NCBI RefSeq assembly: GCF_964340395.1
Contig: NC_135550.1
Span: forward strand, 24,148,176-24,212,175
DNA length: 64,000 nt
Source of the DNA: Glandiceps talaboti
Lineage: Eukaryota; Hemichordata; Enteropneusta; Spengelidae
Reading direction: 5' to 3'
Shown: in pieces, positions 9,283-22,919 of the stretch
How the letters are laid out: every line of letters begins with the position of its first letter
How positions within the stretch are numbered: position 1 is the first letter of the stretch
Notes under the pieces: model-generated
Told to the model about the DNA's origin: nothing
What the model saw: the letters and a program-made list of their open reading frames with translations, nothing else
Databases searched by the model: none
Program-made: the position numbers and the translations under genes

Positions 9283-12111
9283 CTAGGCATAGGGATTGGT
9301 TGTGTTTTGGTCTGGAGGATAAACTGGATCGTCAATCTTGTGTGGATACTGTGGTGGTTGTGATGGATACGCATTATATCCAGGAGGAGAAGTGTTGTAA
9401 CCCATTTGTCCTTGTGGAGCATGTGCCGAATAGGAGACAACAGTAGGTTGGACTGCTGGAGCTTCTGTGTGGAAAGTATATAATCTCTTTTTGTTACTAT
9501 TTAGATTCTAAAAGTGAACATTCAGTTACAAGAGAAATCCAAGCTCAGTTATTGTGGCTACTTGCAATATAATATATTCTGTATCAAACCCATTACATTG
9601 TTTTATTTTCGAACATTTTTGTTTTGTTGTTGATATTACTGTTATTCATAGAAAGTTGAACAGCTATGGTTGTCAAATGACGCCTCTGTATCATACTGAT
9701 GGTTATTCGCCTCGTGATATATGCGTTGATTGATCATGACCTCAGATGACCAAGACTTTTATTTTGGTTGTCAGAGCTTTAACATTGTGGAACAAAGCCT
9801 ACGGCGTTTCTGTTGTACGATCGCCTTAGGTCAAGACCCTTGCTGTTATCTCACAAGGAACTACAAAATTGAAATGTTTTTATGTGCTTCATACAATGAG
9901 CATTGGTGCATTTTAACACGGTTCTGAGAATGGTAAAAGTAATGTTCTTTGTACTCTTTTATCTGTCGTTTCTTTACTTTTGTTCAGATCTTTGTTAGAC
10001 GTGGTTCAAGCACTGTAAACAAACGTCTGAGGTTACAACAAAAGAGAGCCAGGGGAGTGAATTCGTAATGACTACATGCTGTATACTTACGGACAACGTG
10101 AGTTGTTGTTGTTCTGGTACCTCCACTCGATTTGGCACAGCAACAGACACAGATAACAATACTGACCACAAGAAGTACGATTAAACCAATAACACCAAAC
10201 ACACTGCCAATGATAACGCTTACTCTGGAACAAAAGAATACACCATAATACGGCCAGTGAAATATATATTCCCGGTGTTCGTAATGAGAGTGTAATTTGA
10301 GGATTCCTTCCACCTAACTATGGTCTTCATTTAACCAGTTTTGTTACAAACATTAAAAGTTAAATTTAAATGAATTTCACTATACGATCACTGTTGGGGA
10401 TCCCACAATATTTGAGTTCGTCTAAATTACTGACTTAATTTCAGAGAATGTATTTGTTTGCTTGAAGTAAAAAAAATGTGTTTTTGAAACAGCCTAACAA
10501 ACGATGTTAACATCTATATTCATTTAAGACCACCTTGATAAGGAAATACGCCTTGTGCCTTGGTCTAAAATCATGCCTACAATATTACTATCGTAAGTAC
10601 GTGGTGTCGAATTTCTAGATATTTCAAACTGACTGACCCTACTCCAACAGCAGTCTCGTATCCATCGTAGTCAGAACCCCAGTTAAAGTCATCGTCCGAG
10701 TCATAGCCACTGTATAACCAGGTTGAGTAGTCACAGCAATATTTCCATGTAGATGTACCACAGCAGTAGTATTCATCATTCCAATCTGCCCAAGTAGGAC
10801 AGCTGAATCCATAGTTGTAGCTACCATATGAATCATAGTATCCATTGCAGTAGTCCCCATTAACAGCTAGAATAAATATGAGTGGGCCATGACAGACACT
10901 CATGGACAGGTGTAAATTGTATTCAATTCCAAAAAGTGATACGGATCTGCTTACACTTTCAAATTATGAATCCAATGAATTAAGAACTGGCAAATTTTAA
11001 TTGTCTTGAACTTTTCGGAATGTTGAACTAAAATTGGCAAATCGGCAGATGTCATAATTACTGGGTGTCGTTTTATTGCTATTTCAAACATTACTATAAA
11101 ACTGTAGCATTACAGTAGCAGCAGCATAGTATCACATGCATTAAGCTTAGTCAGAAAATGGTTTCTGTATCATGTCCTAAAAACATAGGCCGCTACTCAA
11201 GCGGAAACTAATACATAAATAATTGATCTGAATCGGATAATTTATACATTTGTCACGTCATTGAAAGCAAGTAACATTACCCAATATCAACATGCTACGT
11301 TGCTATTTATACGGTCATTGATTTTAAACTATAATAACGAACTAGATAGAGAAAAGCATAAAGTCGATAAGATACATACTTCGATCAAACAAGAGAAGTG
11401 GTGTTTTGACTATTTTTTAAAAAGTAGTTGCTTCATTTAGATAAATCACACATCTTTTCGCGTAGAGTGAAAGTGTTTAATTTGCAACCATTCAATACAT
11501 ATTGTACTACACTATAAGGTTTCCGGTCCCTTCAGGAATATTTGTAGAAAGTTGTCTTGTTGCTGAGAAACATTGTATTGTGACACTTTATTATTGTCGA
11601 TCATATTTACAATCGTAAATGTCATATGTTCGTTTCTAGGATTGTATATGAATCTGTGTATATCAACGTAAAATGTTGCTTGACATTTCTTATACTACAA
11701 TTTTCACAGAATGCAAGCAAACCATACGTTGACGACAATTGACTAGTTCACCACTAACGTCGACAACAAGGAAAGTTCGCGTATAACTGGCAAAGTGCGC
11801 CGACAGCTGAGTTTCAGCAAGTACGGGTGAACATTATGCATGGAGGTAAATATTGATATATATGTATATCTACTTTCTGTATGGTAATGGTAATGGTAAA
11901 CTAGCTTTCATCTGACGTCACAGTCGTCCCAGTAAACAGGTGTTCATGTTCCTACAGGTGTTCCCAGACGTTCTTTTTCCTGATCATATGAAAACTTGAA
12001 GGGAAATATACCTTTCCGGACACACGAGTTATACTTTGCTATAAGCTTACCTGTTAAAATGAGCACCCAGGTGCAACACATACGCACTAGCAAGTTCATG
12101 TTGGAAGCCAT
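9283..12111 (-). CDS. Shisa/CYYR1-like single-pass membrane adaptor, gene B
   Basis: Four exons give 201 residues: 12111-12051, 10866-10638, 10224-10091 and 9464-9283, all with GT-AG borders and phases 1, 2, 1. Residues 1-20 (MASNMNLLVRMCCTWVLILT) form a signal peptide. The mature ectodomain has cysteines 27, 43, 55-56 and 64-65 and is rich in tyrosine and tryptophan, followed by an acidic stretch. Residues 98-125 form the membrane segment, ending in a Cys cluster (CVCCC). The cytoplasmic tail has two PPxY motifs (PPGY and PPQY) and ends NPYA. The six-cysteine spacing, membrane segment and PPxY tail are the signature of the Shisa/CYYR1/WBP1 superfamily. Members retain or traffic receptors and recruit WW-domain ubiquitin ligases, but the partner here is unknown. 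The length is usual for the family. The start is the first ATG of the signal exon; a second in-frame Met is at residue 5. Confidence 0.88.
10867..12050 (-). other. Intron 1 of gene B
   Basis: Lies between the donor ACAG/GTAAGC at 12051 and the acceptor TTCTAG at 10867. No repeat or further exon was recognised inside. Confidence 0.8.
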
Positions 12112-12555
12112 TTCTTACTTGCCGTATTCGACTCTGCGTCACTCCTAGATGAAAACGAGGTACATGGTATATGAATCAACAAACGGACTGCTTAGCAACT
12201 TTTGTTTGGAAATGTTCAACTAGAGTTAACATTTCACCTTTGAACAATAGCACTCCGTATTTGAGTGAGTTCCGCGTATTTTGCTCGATATAAAGATTTC
12301 TGAATCCGATACCGCCTGCGGATCATAAGATTACCCACAGTACTTTTAGTCCATTCAATTAATTTCAGCTGAAACCAGTAATCGTACCCCACCACTTTTA
12401 ACCCTCTGGTAGCAGAAGACTAATTTGTATACGTTTTAATATGCATATCATGTACAGGAGTTTAAAAGATGTGGTGAACAATTTCTGTAACACAATTGCA
12501 AGTTATTGTACACAAGACTCTGAGTAAGAAAATCGTCAGAGCTTTTAGAAATCTG

Positions 12556-12673
12556 GTGGTGGTGGTGGTGGTGGTGGTGGTGGTGGTGGTGGTGGTGGTG
12601 GTGGTGGTGGTGGTGGTGGTGGTGGTGGTGGTGGTGGTGGTGAGGAGGAGGAGGAGGAGGAGGAGGAGGAGGA
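12556..12673. repeat. Compound GGT then GAG trinucleotide repeat
   Basis: About 88 bases of GGT are followed directly by about 30 bases of GAG. Both strands are open in several frames only because of the repeat. Confidence 0.97.
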
Positions 12674-12784
12674 GTTGAGAGAAATGCTAGAAATTGTTGT
12701 TGTTTGTCATTACGGTAAAATGTAGTTGCAATCGATTATTCATCAAAGAACTAAATAACCTCGAAGGTTTGGCGCATTACAGTC

Positions 12785-13255
12785 CAACCAGTCATTAAAG
12801 TCATACCACACACATTATTAATGTCATACAAAACGTTATTCAAGTCATACCACATACACTATTCAAGTCAGACCTCACATACTATTCACGTCATACCACA
12901 TACCCTATTGAAATGATACACTATTTAAGTCATACCACACACACACTACTCACGTCATACCATCCACACTATTCAAGAAATACCATCCACCTTATTCAAG
13001 TCATACCACATACACTATTCAAGTCATACCACATGCACTATTCAAGTCATACCACGCACGTTATTCAAGACATACTAGTACGATCCACATTTTTCGAGTC
13101 ATACCACGCACACCATTCACGTCATACCATCCACCTTATTCAAGACATACCATCCTCATTATTTAAGACATACCATCCTCATTATTTAACTGAGACATAC
13201 CATATACATACAACGAGCGTTATCCAAGTGGTATAAACCATACACACTATTCAAC
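12785..13255. repeat. Degenerate minisatellite, ~24-bp unit
   Basis: About 20 imperfect copies of a unit of the form AAGTCATACCACA-CACTATTC. Copies vary at the variable centre and some are shortened. The apparent protein of repeated SYH/HYS steps is a consequence of the repeat. Confidence 0.85.
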
Positions 13256-14798
13256 TACAAATTAAAAGTGAACAGAATAACTGCGTGTTCCAACTCACTG
13301 GCAGTTTTATTTTTGACAAAACTCACAAGCTATTAAAATAAAACTAGTATGTTTGGTTGTATAGTAAAAGACAAATGCAACAATTAAGCTCTATGTGGTT
13401 CAAGGTAAATATAAAACACAATGCTTCATTATTGCCCATAGTAGACCTGTTTGAATGGACGGCCTCTTAGTGATAAATCACAGAAGTTTGACAACATTAC
13501 ACATCATAATATATGTATATACACTGTAAATATAGCATCCAACGTTTGCATAATAAGTAATAAACACTCAGAACACTGTGAATTGAACAATGGAAATTAC
13601 ATGGATTAATTGGAAGTGTTAGTAAACATCAGGAGTATAGCTCCTTTTTTAACGAATCATGAATTTTTACTACTTATATAAATAAAATATCATCAAGAAA
13701 AAATATCTCAACTTACACTTTAAAGTCTAGTATAAAAGGTTGAACTTAAGTTTGAAATTTATCCTAGAACGAGACTGTATAACAAACACAAGTTTATAAT
13801 GTTCTCCCGTTGATAATTATGGCACTCGACAGCTGTAATTTCATGGTCTCTTTAACAAAACTCCTGAAAATTCACTTTCTTTGAAGGAAAGAGTGTTCTT
13901 TTTTTAAATGAGTATATGGAGATTACGAAAACACGAACTCCTTTCAAGATGTATGGCACATGTACAAACGTCCGAAATTTGGGCAATGTGTCCCTGACCC
14001 ATTGATGTTACGTGACCCATGATTGAAGGTGCCCGAAATTCGTCATTACCATTAATGCCCCCCTGGACATTGTGTCAAATCCAAAGTATTGGGCAGAAGG
14101 TCATGTGCTACACAAGTATAAATGCTCAGCTTTCGCAATGTGATCTAATGTATATGTTTGACTGGTCACTATAGAAACGAATGTCATTCCTCTCAGGGTT
14201 TTTTAATTCAATTTCCTGATACTAATATGCCGTCAACTATCTCATATGTAGATTTTGTAAGTTTGAAGGCAGGTACTTTGTATGTAACATACAGTATAGA
14301 CAATGAAGAAAAAACCAACACAACAGTGTACAGTATTCAAGTCATAACACAGTTACCTGCACACCATAGCGCTGTCGCTTTACAAAATAACTTTAGACCT
14401 GTATGGAGTTCTTCTGGTTGTGAGACCAGGATGACTTTTCGAATAACTGTAATATTATGTGCGTGAAAGAAATCCCACAGAAAAGTGAACAGAGATTTGC
14501 CGCTCAAATGGATTACTCTTTACGAAAATCCCTAAACATGTGCACCTGTTCCATGCTTATGAAATGTGAAATATATCTCAAAAATGCATACAAATTTCGC
14601 CACCGAGCGTCTAGCAGATCATCTATGGTCGCTCGACCTCGAAAATCAATGTTAGTGCTCTAGTGGCTATATCCTTATTCGTTGTCCCTCTTTCGCCGAA
14701 AAAATACTCATTTAGAAATGGGTAGATGTTTTTTTAAATTGGGGCGGTACCCTGTGTAAAATTTATCCTCGAATTACCCACCACTCCCCGCTCCAACT

Positions 14799-14799
14799 G

Positions 14800-14894
<95 letters not shown>
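14799..14894. repeat. AT dinucleotide repeat at the 3' end of gene C
   Basis: A pure AT tract running up to the stop codon of gene C (TAA at 14893-14895 on the minus strand). The 3' untranslated region of the gene therefore starts inside the repeat. Confidence 0.97.
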
Positions 14895-14896
<2 letters not shown>

Positions 14897-15490
14897 TACT
14901 TGGCTTGCTGAGGATATCCTGGCTGAGCAGGGTATGCTGGTTGAGCAGGTACTGCACCGGGAGGGTAAGCTGGATCATCATAGTTGGAGGGCGCAGGGGG
15001 CAGATTTTGATATGTTGGAGCGCCGCCAGACGGTGGGTACGATGCTGGTTGCGGTGGTGGTGGATGACTATGGCCACCATAGGGTGGAGGTGGCTGGTTG
15101 TACGCTGGCGCAGCTGTTTGTGTTACTGTTTGTGATATGGTTGATACTGGAGCCATGGCTACTGTGTCTGTGAAGTGAAATAAACAAATAATGTAATCGA
15201 GATGACATGTGATTGTATGTATATACGTAGTAGGCCTATATGTTAATAATGGGACGACTGAAATTATGTTTGAAAATAGATAACATTGGAAACTGCGCCA
15301 GTGAGATTCTACTTTGATACAATATAGCATATTGCCCAATGGCACTTATAATCACCGAGTGATATCACTGATTTCATCACATTTGTAATATTAATGTCCA
15401 TAGACATATTCGTATGCAAACATTTTCCAGTCTTTTAGGATGCCGCCTTTAAAATATATATCGTCTACTTATTCTTCCTCTCCCTCCTCT

Positions 15491-15579
<89 letters not shown>

Positions 15580-18500
15580 CTTATTGTTATTACTATTATT
15601 ATTATCATACCCGATTACTCCAAGATTTCATATCTACGATTAATTTGCATGAAGGTAACTTTGAAATTATCCATGGCATATAGCACAATAAAAATTTAAA
15701 GTACAGATAATGTAAATTCTTACCACTTCGAACAACAGTGGTTCCTCTGGATGATGATTTTCCGACGACAAATACACAGACAACAATAATTACAGAAACG
15801 AAGACGATTAAACCAACTATACCAAAGACAATACCAAGGACAATACTTATCCTGCAATATAGAATAATAATAAAGTCATTACTATTCAATAACAAAATGT
15901 TTTGTTTTTTTCAAGGTCGAAATATTCTTGAAGATGAACTGCATGTTTTGTTATTCTGTTCTTTATACCAGTCTCTTAGAAAGAAACTAATACCAAATTA
16001 TTTTATACAATACCCAACACGAGAAGAAGCAATAACCTTACTTTCGACTACTAATCAACTTACACTTTTTCATTTGTCTATTTTTGTATTCAAAGCTTTT
16101 TCACTTAGCGAGAAGAGCTATTGTCTTTGTAATTTCTGTCATTGTGTTCCAAAAGTTATTTATGCTCTTTTTTTGTCGAACGGTGAGCGGTGGCTCTATT
16201 CTTAAGAATTAAATTGAATTAAATTAAATTAAACAACATTGTATAATATTTTCTCATTCTAAAATTTATTTTTTCATAACTTGTAACAATGCAATACGTC
16301 AAACTAGGCGAAAAGCTGTTAAATAGACAGTCGTTGTTGGCAAGCCCATAGCTGTATAAACCGGACCCCCTTCAGACTGAGAGGGCGGTGTACCAGCCTG
16401 AAGCTGTTGGTGCGTTGGAAGTATGGAGCCCCCAACGACAAGAGTCTGGGAAAACGAGACTACGTTTGCCAGGGACATTATAGGCGCCACCAACGACCGT
16501 TTCTACAGTCTATATACAAAAGTACAGACAATGAAGAATATCCGTTTGCAATATTTTTTTGTAAGTCTCTGTTTAAGTTTGAGGTCACCCAGTCATAATG
16601 GTTCACTGTTTGGGAATATTCTAATATCTGCAAAGACCAGTAGCGGGAAATCGTCTCGAAGATACGTCGGTGTGATGTGAATTTGCGATAAAAAATAATA
16701 TCAAAAGAATCATCTACTTCTAACACCTGCACATCTGTTTTGGTTTACTTTAATATCGTTGATGGCAACGTAAGAAGTCAAAAAAGATTTGATGTATTTA
16801 CCCAAGTCCGACAGTATCGGCGATATCACCCCAGTCAGTACTATCGTAGTCGTAGTCTAGCCACTCGTTCCAGTTACAGCAGTATTTATAACCGCTCGTT
16901 CCACAGCAGTAATATTCGTCATACCAGTCTGACCAGGTTGGACAATTAAAACCAGTATACCAGTTACCCCATGTGTCGTAATAGCCATCACAGTACTCGC
17001 CTTGTACACCTACTGGAATGAGTAAGTGGAAATCATGAGGATGTCAGAATATAGACAATTATTTTAGGCGAGGATTTGCAATTGGGGGTGGTGGAATTGA
17101 ATGAAGAATGGAGTACTATGATAACACATTGTGAGGAAATAATTATGTATGTTGAAATCGAAATATTGGAAACGTTGACATTGGACAGGCTATTATATAC
17201 AAGTGTGGCACCAATCCAGCTCTTAAAGGAGACCACATGATAACACGTTATCCTCAACGTGAAGGACTCGACTGTAATGTTAACTAATCACTGGACAACA
17301 CTTCCTTCCTTCAGTTACTAACGTACACACAGTAGCAGTTGTACATAACTTGTGAAAGTCTAGATTGATGGTTTTGATCTTTGTATAAGCACAATGATTA
17401 TGTTCCACAGGCCACTACATATGATACCATCCAAAACGTACTCGCCAGGGGATGCGTCAGCCAAATGTGTACTCTGGCTTGAGAGAATGATGTTCCAAAG
17501 TACTAGTAGCTTGGAAGACATTCGTTCGATCGGTAACCTTTCATCAGTTACACAGTGTTGATTATTTAAACTGTGATGTGCACAACCCTTGCATATTGAC
17601 CGACGAAGGGCAGCGTTTCTAGATGACTGTTTTTGAAGGTAGCATTTTATGAAGCCTTAAATATCACAGATAGAATCAGGTCTTGGGTTAATCACTCCTT
17701 AGAGCAACTGACAACCACGTATTTTCCCATAAAACTTTTTAAAGAGGAACTTTGATTTTAAAGGTATATCCGTGTGTCTTCAAAATGTGTGTAGTGCCAT
17801 TACAACTCATGTACTTGGTATTTGTAGCCTTGATTGTCAACTATCATAGACGTAAGTACACTACTAAAGCAAGTGTATTGCGTAATAGTTCAAACGATGT
17901 CCAAAATATTCACGACTACAAGTAGATAGATTCATATGCATGGGTAAAGTTTCATGTCGTTTGTTTCCATGTAATTATTATAATAACGTTGTCTTTCGTA
18001 TGATAAGTTGATGTAGAAATTGCGCTGGGTACAGCTCGAATTAATGGTAGTACTATTTGATATGCACATGGCAATAGTATGACTCCAACATATTCAATGC
18101 ATACGTGTAATTCCAGAAGCTTAAGTAACACGGGAAATCATTAAATCTGGGCCTGTAGGACGGGACCGTGGAATCTAGTTGTAGATTTATAGTCTTTATG
18201 TTAATATTCAATTATTCAACATCATTCTAAGACGAAAAGACTACTAACATTGACCGTCGTTTCCCCAACATTTACTTTCAGAGTGATACTATTTACATAA
18301 GATTCCAGTGCGTGACGTCGCGATCTAACACACCTCAACATGACAAGTCCGATATTATATCATCGATCATAATATGTAATTTGTCCAATTGGTATTTTTG
18401 AAGTGCAAAACATAGCAAAATGTTCTCAAAAAACGATGTGAGGCCATCAAAATACTTTATAATATTGAAATTGAAAAACCGGCTAGGTACATAGTTGGTT

Positions 18501-18724
18501 TGGAGTTACGTAATAGACTGAGGAATAGCACTCTCTTTTTTAAACACCTACGCCATGATGTAAAGGCCGTGTCACTATCACAAGACTTCACTTCTTGCAG
18601 GAAAACAACAAATCTACCCTGTGTAATACTCAAAATTCAGAATTCAGATACACTTACCAGCAACGAGGACAAGAGCGATGATGGTCACACCGACAGACCG
18701 ACGCGTGCAACGGATGACGTCCAT
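14893..18724 (-). CDS. Shisa/CYYR1-like single-pass membrane adaptor, gene C
   Basis: Four exons give 226 residues: 18724-18658, 17012-16802, 15851-15724 and 15167-14893, with GT-AG borders and phases 1, 2, 1. Residues 1-22 form a signal peptide (basic RCTRR, then GVTIIALVLVAG). Cysteines 30, 46, 58-59 and 67-68 have the same spacing as in gene B, with YCDGYYD, FNCPTW, DEYYCCG and YKYCCNW. The membrane segment is about 94-123 (ISIVLGIVFGIVGLIVFVSV onward). The tail (136-226) is rich in proline, tyrosine and glutamine, with a perfect PPxY at 162-165 (PPPY) and repeated QPAYP and QPGYP. By family it should be a WW-binding endoplasmic reticulum or plasma-membrane adaptor. Intron 2 carries a sense-opposed LINE fragment. 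It is the 5'-most of three tandem same-strand copies, 2.8 kb upstream of gene B. Confidence 0.88.
15489..15600. repeat. TTG trinucleotide repeat in intron 3 of gene C
   Basis: A nearly pure TTG tract trailing into TTA units; it lies between exons 3 and 4. Confidence 0.95.
15912..16232 (+). pseudogene. LINE reverse transcriptase C-terminal fragment with tail
   Basis: The frame to TAA 16203-16205 contains LEDELHVLLFCSLYQSLRKK, then LLSTTNQ and LSIFVFKAFSL. The EDE-x-H-x-L-x-x-C-x-x-Y-x-x-LR pattern, with LSTTN further on, is the zinc-knuckle-like tail found at the end of many animal non-LTR ORF2 proteins. It is followed by an AAATT-repeat tail (about 16207-16232). It is a 5'-truncated copy inside intron 2 of gene C, in antisense orientation to that gene. 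It belongs to a different family from the fragment at 1081-1278, judged by both the protein tail and the terminal repeat. Confidence 0.75.
17013..18657 (-). other. Intron 1 of gene C
   Basis: Unique AT-rich sequence between the signal exon (donor GCTG/GTAAGTG) and the cysteine exon (acceptor TTCCAG). No further exon was recognised. Confidence 0.75.
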
Positions 18725-19265
18725 TTTTGTTCGTAAAGTCTCGTCCTGTCGCTTCTTGAACCACCTTGCTACGGATCGATATTAGACAAAGAAATAGAGA
18801 CAAAGCAGCTCTCTTGTTGCTAATGGAAATACAACAACAATACGGCTCAATGTATTGATCAATGCTAGTGGGTGTACATTGTGACTCTGGTTCAGGCTGG
18901 GATCAAAGTTTTCTTTTCATTTATGATTTTTTTCTCTCTTCGAGTTCTTCTTCATGACGGAAGATACAGTTTCGAGCTCTGTGTTGTTGAAATCTCAGCC
19001 AAAGACCTAGGAATATTGTTATTTAAGACTCATGGTGACAAAACACAATTAGCACTTGCAATACGTAATCAACTAAACAATGGAAGGTTAAATATTGATG
19101 AGAATTCTGGCAAAACTACGCAACTTATTTTAAAGGGGGTGACACTTTGAATGAGAGTATTTTTTAACATGTTGACGATGTAGAGAAAAAAAATGTCGAA
19201 ATGAGTACCGTCCCCGAAATGGTTAGATACGGAAATAGTCAAACTGTGAGACAAAAGACAGGGTG

Positions 19266-19590
<325 letters not shown>

Positions 19591-19912
19591 CACTTGCATT
19601 GCACCACGTATGCACTACCACTAAGCATACATCTCTGTACATGTCACTACTAATGATAATAGTTACTTTTATGTGACTGAATCTGCTCTGCGTTGTTCTG
19701 TTCCTTTTGCTCTATCTTTTCAATATCATGTATCTACAGGAGTCGGAGGAATGTACTGAACAGTGTGATTGCATTACATTTATTTACATTTCATCCTTAC
19801 CGAAGAAACCATTCCCATTTTTTGACAAACGTGATCTATCGCTTGACATTTTATATACAATTGCCAAACAATGCATTGAGTATCAGGGCACAAGTTCTGT
19901 CAAGGAAGACAA

Positions 19913-20815
19913 TAATTTCCAAGCTTTACAAGACAGCACCAACATGTAAAATACAACAGATAGGGTTGAAATAGTTTGATAGCATCTTGACAGTAAGAGG
20001 TAGGGGAAAAGCTTGAGACTGGGATGTGTACACCTCATGTAGGGGGGGGGGGCTAGGGGGTCTCCCCCTAGAAGCTCTGGAGGTTTTTTACTCTGAAAAG
20101 TCACATTTGAGTCGAGACTATTCAGACCCTTTCAGACAAGAATTTCCAAGCTTTACAAGACAGCATCAACATGTAAAAAGCAACTACATAGGGTTGAAAT
20201 TTTTTTGAAATATACTTTGATAGCATCTTTACAGTAAGAGGGGAAGAGCTGGAGACTGGGATATGTCCACCTCATGTGGGGGGGTTCAAGGCGGTCTCCC
20301 TCTAGAAGCCCTGGAGGATTGCTACTCTTAAAGCCAATATTTAGGCTATTCAGACCCTTTCAAGCAATAACTCAATCCATGCTTTACAAGACAGCACCAT
20401 CAAGTATCAGAAGCTATTCTTTATAACTTACATAGGGTTGAAATATGTTCTTAAACAGTTAAATGGCATCATTATATACATGTAGTAAAGGTCAGCACAT
20501 TTAATGGTAGTTTCATCGGTAGGGGAGACTTGGAGTTTATGGCAATTTTAGACTACTTTGGCAAACATTTCACATCTTTTAAAGACAATCATCTCAAATT
20601 AGAAATGGGTGAAAATATTTAAGAAAAGTTTAATACCATTATGACAGTAAAAGGTTGTTGGTGCATCTGATTGTTGGTTGAATGCATAAGTGACCTCTGG
20701 GGCGAGGGAGTCCTTGGGGTTTTGCCCTGGCAGATCTGCAGTTTTTTGCTTCTATTAAGGCAATATTTAGGTTATTCATAGCCTTTGAGGTAATATTTCC
20801 AAGCTTCGAATAGCT
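19913..20815. repeat. ~230-bp tandem repeat, about four decayed copies
   Basis: Copies begin near 19913, 20142 and 20376 with TTTCCAAGCTTTACAAGACA or a variant. Each runs through AGGGTTGAAAT, a GGAGACTGGGAT-like segment, a GGGGG run, TCTCCC-TCTAGAAGC, and TATTCAGACCCTTTC. A more diverged fourth copy reaches about 20815. The runs of G differ between copies. Confidence 0.8.
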
Positions 20816-21383
20816 AACGTAAATGTAAGTTTTACAAACTAACTTACAGCTTACATTTAAATGAGTTTCCCATGTCACATAAAGGCCCCGTAACATTAGT
20901 ATATAGGGGCATTAATATTGCATGTATAGTAAAGTCACCGGTATGTTAGAGAACTTTAGGTGGTCATACCTAGTATATAATAGAAACTGGAATCTGATGA
21001 GATGTGGTGATTTGTAGTGTCAATAACATGTAGTATCCAAATAGAAAGTGTATTAATCCCTTCTGACAAGTTCATAGTGACGAGTAGGGAACATTTTAGA
21101 TTAATTTCTTTTATAAATTATTTATGAAGATTACCATTACGAAACCTTCAAGTTCACTTTTGCCCCAAAGTGCAATATAAGTGAAGCACTGATTGTGAAA
21201 CAGCCAAGCATTTACACGACATGTTCTGCAACTAGTGTGGTAGCGAGGTAATACATGTATATGTATATGCATAGTTATGTTTGAACTAATAAGTAATATT
21301 AAAGAATTCATGTAAGAAACAGACAAGGCTATATGCCATTGTAGAAAAGGGATTGTTTTCTTCCATCACAATCCAAAACACAA

Positions 21384-21486
21384 TGACCCCCCCCCATCCA
21401 CAATTTTGAAAAACAGCATGACCCCCCCCCCACTGTCAATTTCAAAAACAGGGTGACCCCCCCCCCCCTACAAATCCACCCCCCGG
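21384..21486. repeat. C-tract tandem repeat, ~42-bp unit
   Basis: Three copies of a unit with 8-13 C residues followed by a spacer containing CAATTT-AAAAACAG and TGAC. These dC runs are prone to length error in assemblies. Confidence 0.85.
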
Positions 21487-22919
21487 TCGAAGAAACTGAC
21501 CGGTCCCTAAGAACGGTCCCGTAAAACGGTCGTTGTTTGCGACGATGCAGTCTTCAATACTAACACGCTATAGCCTTGCGTTCCTTTCGGATTCGTTCAA
21601 TAAAGTGATGAAGGCTGTTTCGAAACACAGGGGCACGTATTATTGCTTAGATTGCCGTTTTCTTAGGAAAATATCGTACGAATTCTGCTGCTACAAATGT
21701 ATCAATCTCTATACTATACTATACTATACTATACTAGTAGAAATATTAATCTTTTCTCCTTACAGGTAGGAATATTATAGTCAAAAGGTTGTTATATTTA
21801 GTCTGTAGACCTGGAAAACAACAATCTATGAAATATTACACGCCCCTATGTTTCGAAACTCCAATTTCATGTTTCTCATCAGTCAGTCGTATGGGATATC
21901 TCCCAAATTAGGTGCTTTCGTTGGATAAATGCATCATAAAGTCACGGTGCAGGTACGTAATCTTGTTCAGTGCTGTTGTTTACCTTTCGGCTGCTTATGA
22001 TGCACTGGTTAATGGTTCTTTATGATTGACATGTTTCTACTGTATGGCGGTGTTGGGATATTTGTGTGTATCGTAACTCTTAGTATTTCATGTCCCCGAA
22101 CGTGAACTGTTTCGTACTGCGGCTAACATATTGGGTCGTAGCTAAGATTTCTTACCTACTCCTGCTTGTGGTTCGAGTCAGTTACCATAAACCTTTTCTA
22201 GAGTACAGTATCTAGAATTAGAATCTTAAAGAATCAAATAGTTCTGGGTCACCTAGTAAGCTTACCTGCTAGAGACTGTATCCTTCATATTAGAATATTC
22301 ATGAATGGTTTTCTGAATATCGGATAAGGTTTGAAGAGCTAGGCTTTCGTGAATTATTGGAAATTTGATGACGTATTGCTTGCTCAGAAATTCAAGCCAA
22401 GTAAATTTTCCGTGATACATTTGACCCTTTATGTGTAATACTGTATGTTCAAAATACAAGGGAAAGAGAAGTAAAATCGTCACAATTCAGTCTAGCCCCC
22501 TCAAGTGGCAAATTCCAGTATTGAACTGTAGAAGTAATTTGCATAACAAACGAACGAACATTTGCAGTATCGATAGGCAATCAACGACTTCTCAGGCCAG
22601 GACTGAGGAAGTCTAGATTTGTTACTGTCTGACGTGTCATTCATTTGCCCACGTTGCACCGTACAAAGTGGACTGGGGACGTGTGAATGAAAGGCCACCT
22701 TATATCCTTACAAGAACAAAGAGTATTCCAGGAAGAGGGATTGCAAGCGCCAAAACGGAAAGGCGTTGGTTTGTGTTTGTAACGCGTGGTTAAAGTAACG
22801 TGGTGTACGTTGCGTTGCCCACACCGCGTACCGAGTCGTTTACCTGAAAACGCGGAAGGGGAAATGAATGGTGCCTTCCGTTTGGTTTGTTCTTCTACCA
22901 TAATGAACTACAACAAACG

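Larger units (their letters stand above)
12112..14892. other. Intergenic between genes C and B, repeat-rich
   Basis: Contains the upstream region of gene B (no TATA box I would defend), a GGT/GAG repeat, a 24-bp minisatellite and the AT repeat next to gene C. A plus-strand open frame at 14158-14466 has no recognisable domain and is not called. Confidence 0.5.

Noticed and set aside
14158-14466. Plus-strand 102-residue open frame
   Set aside because: No recognisable domain, no good splice or promoter context, and a composition like its surroundings.
16299-16520. Minus-strand Pro/Gly-rich segment in intron 2 of gene C as an extra tail exon
   Set aside because: Some resemblance to Shisa-like tails (SQT, PPSQS), but it has no matching membrane exon, a poor acceptor and no PPxY motif.
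22140-22190. TGGTTCGAGTC as a tRNA T-loop
   Set aside because: No acceptor stem, anticodon arm or D arm could be paired around it.
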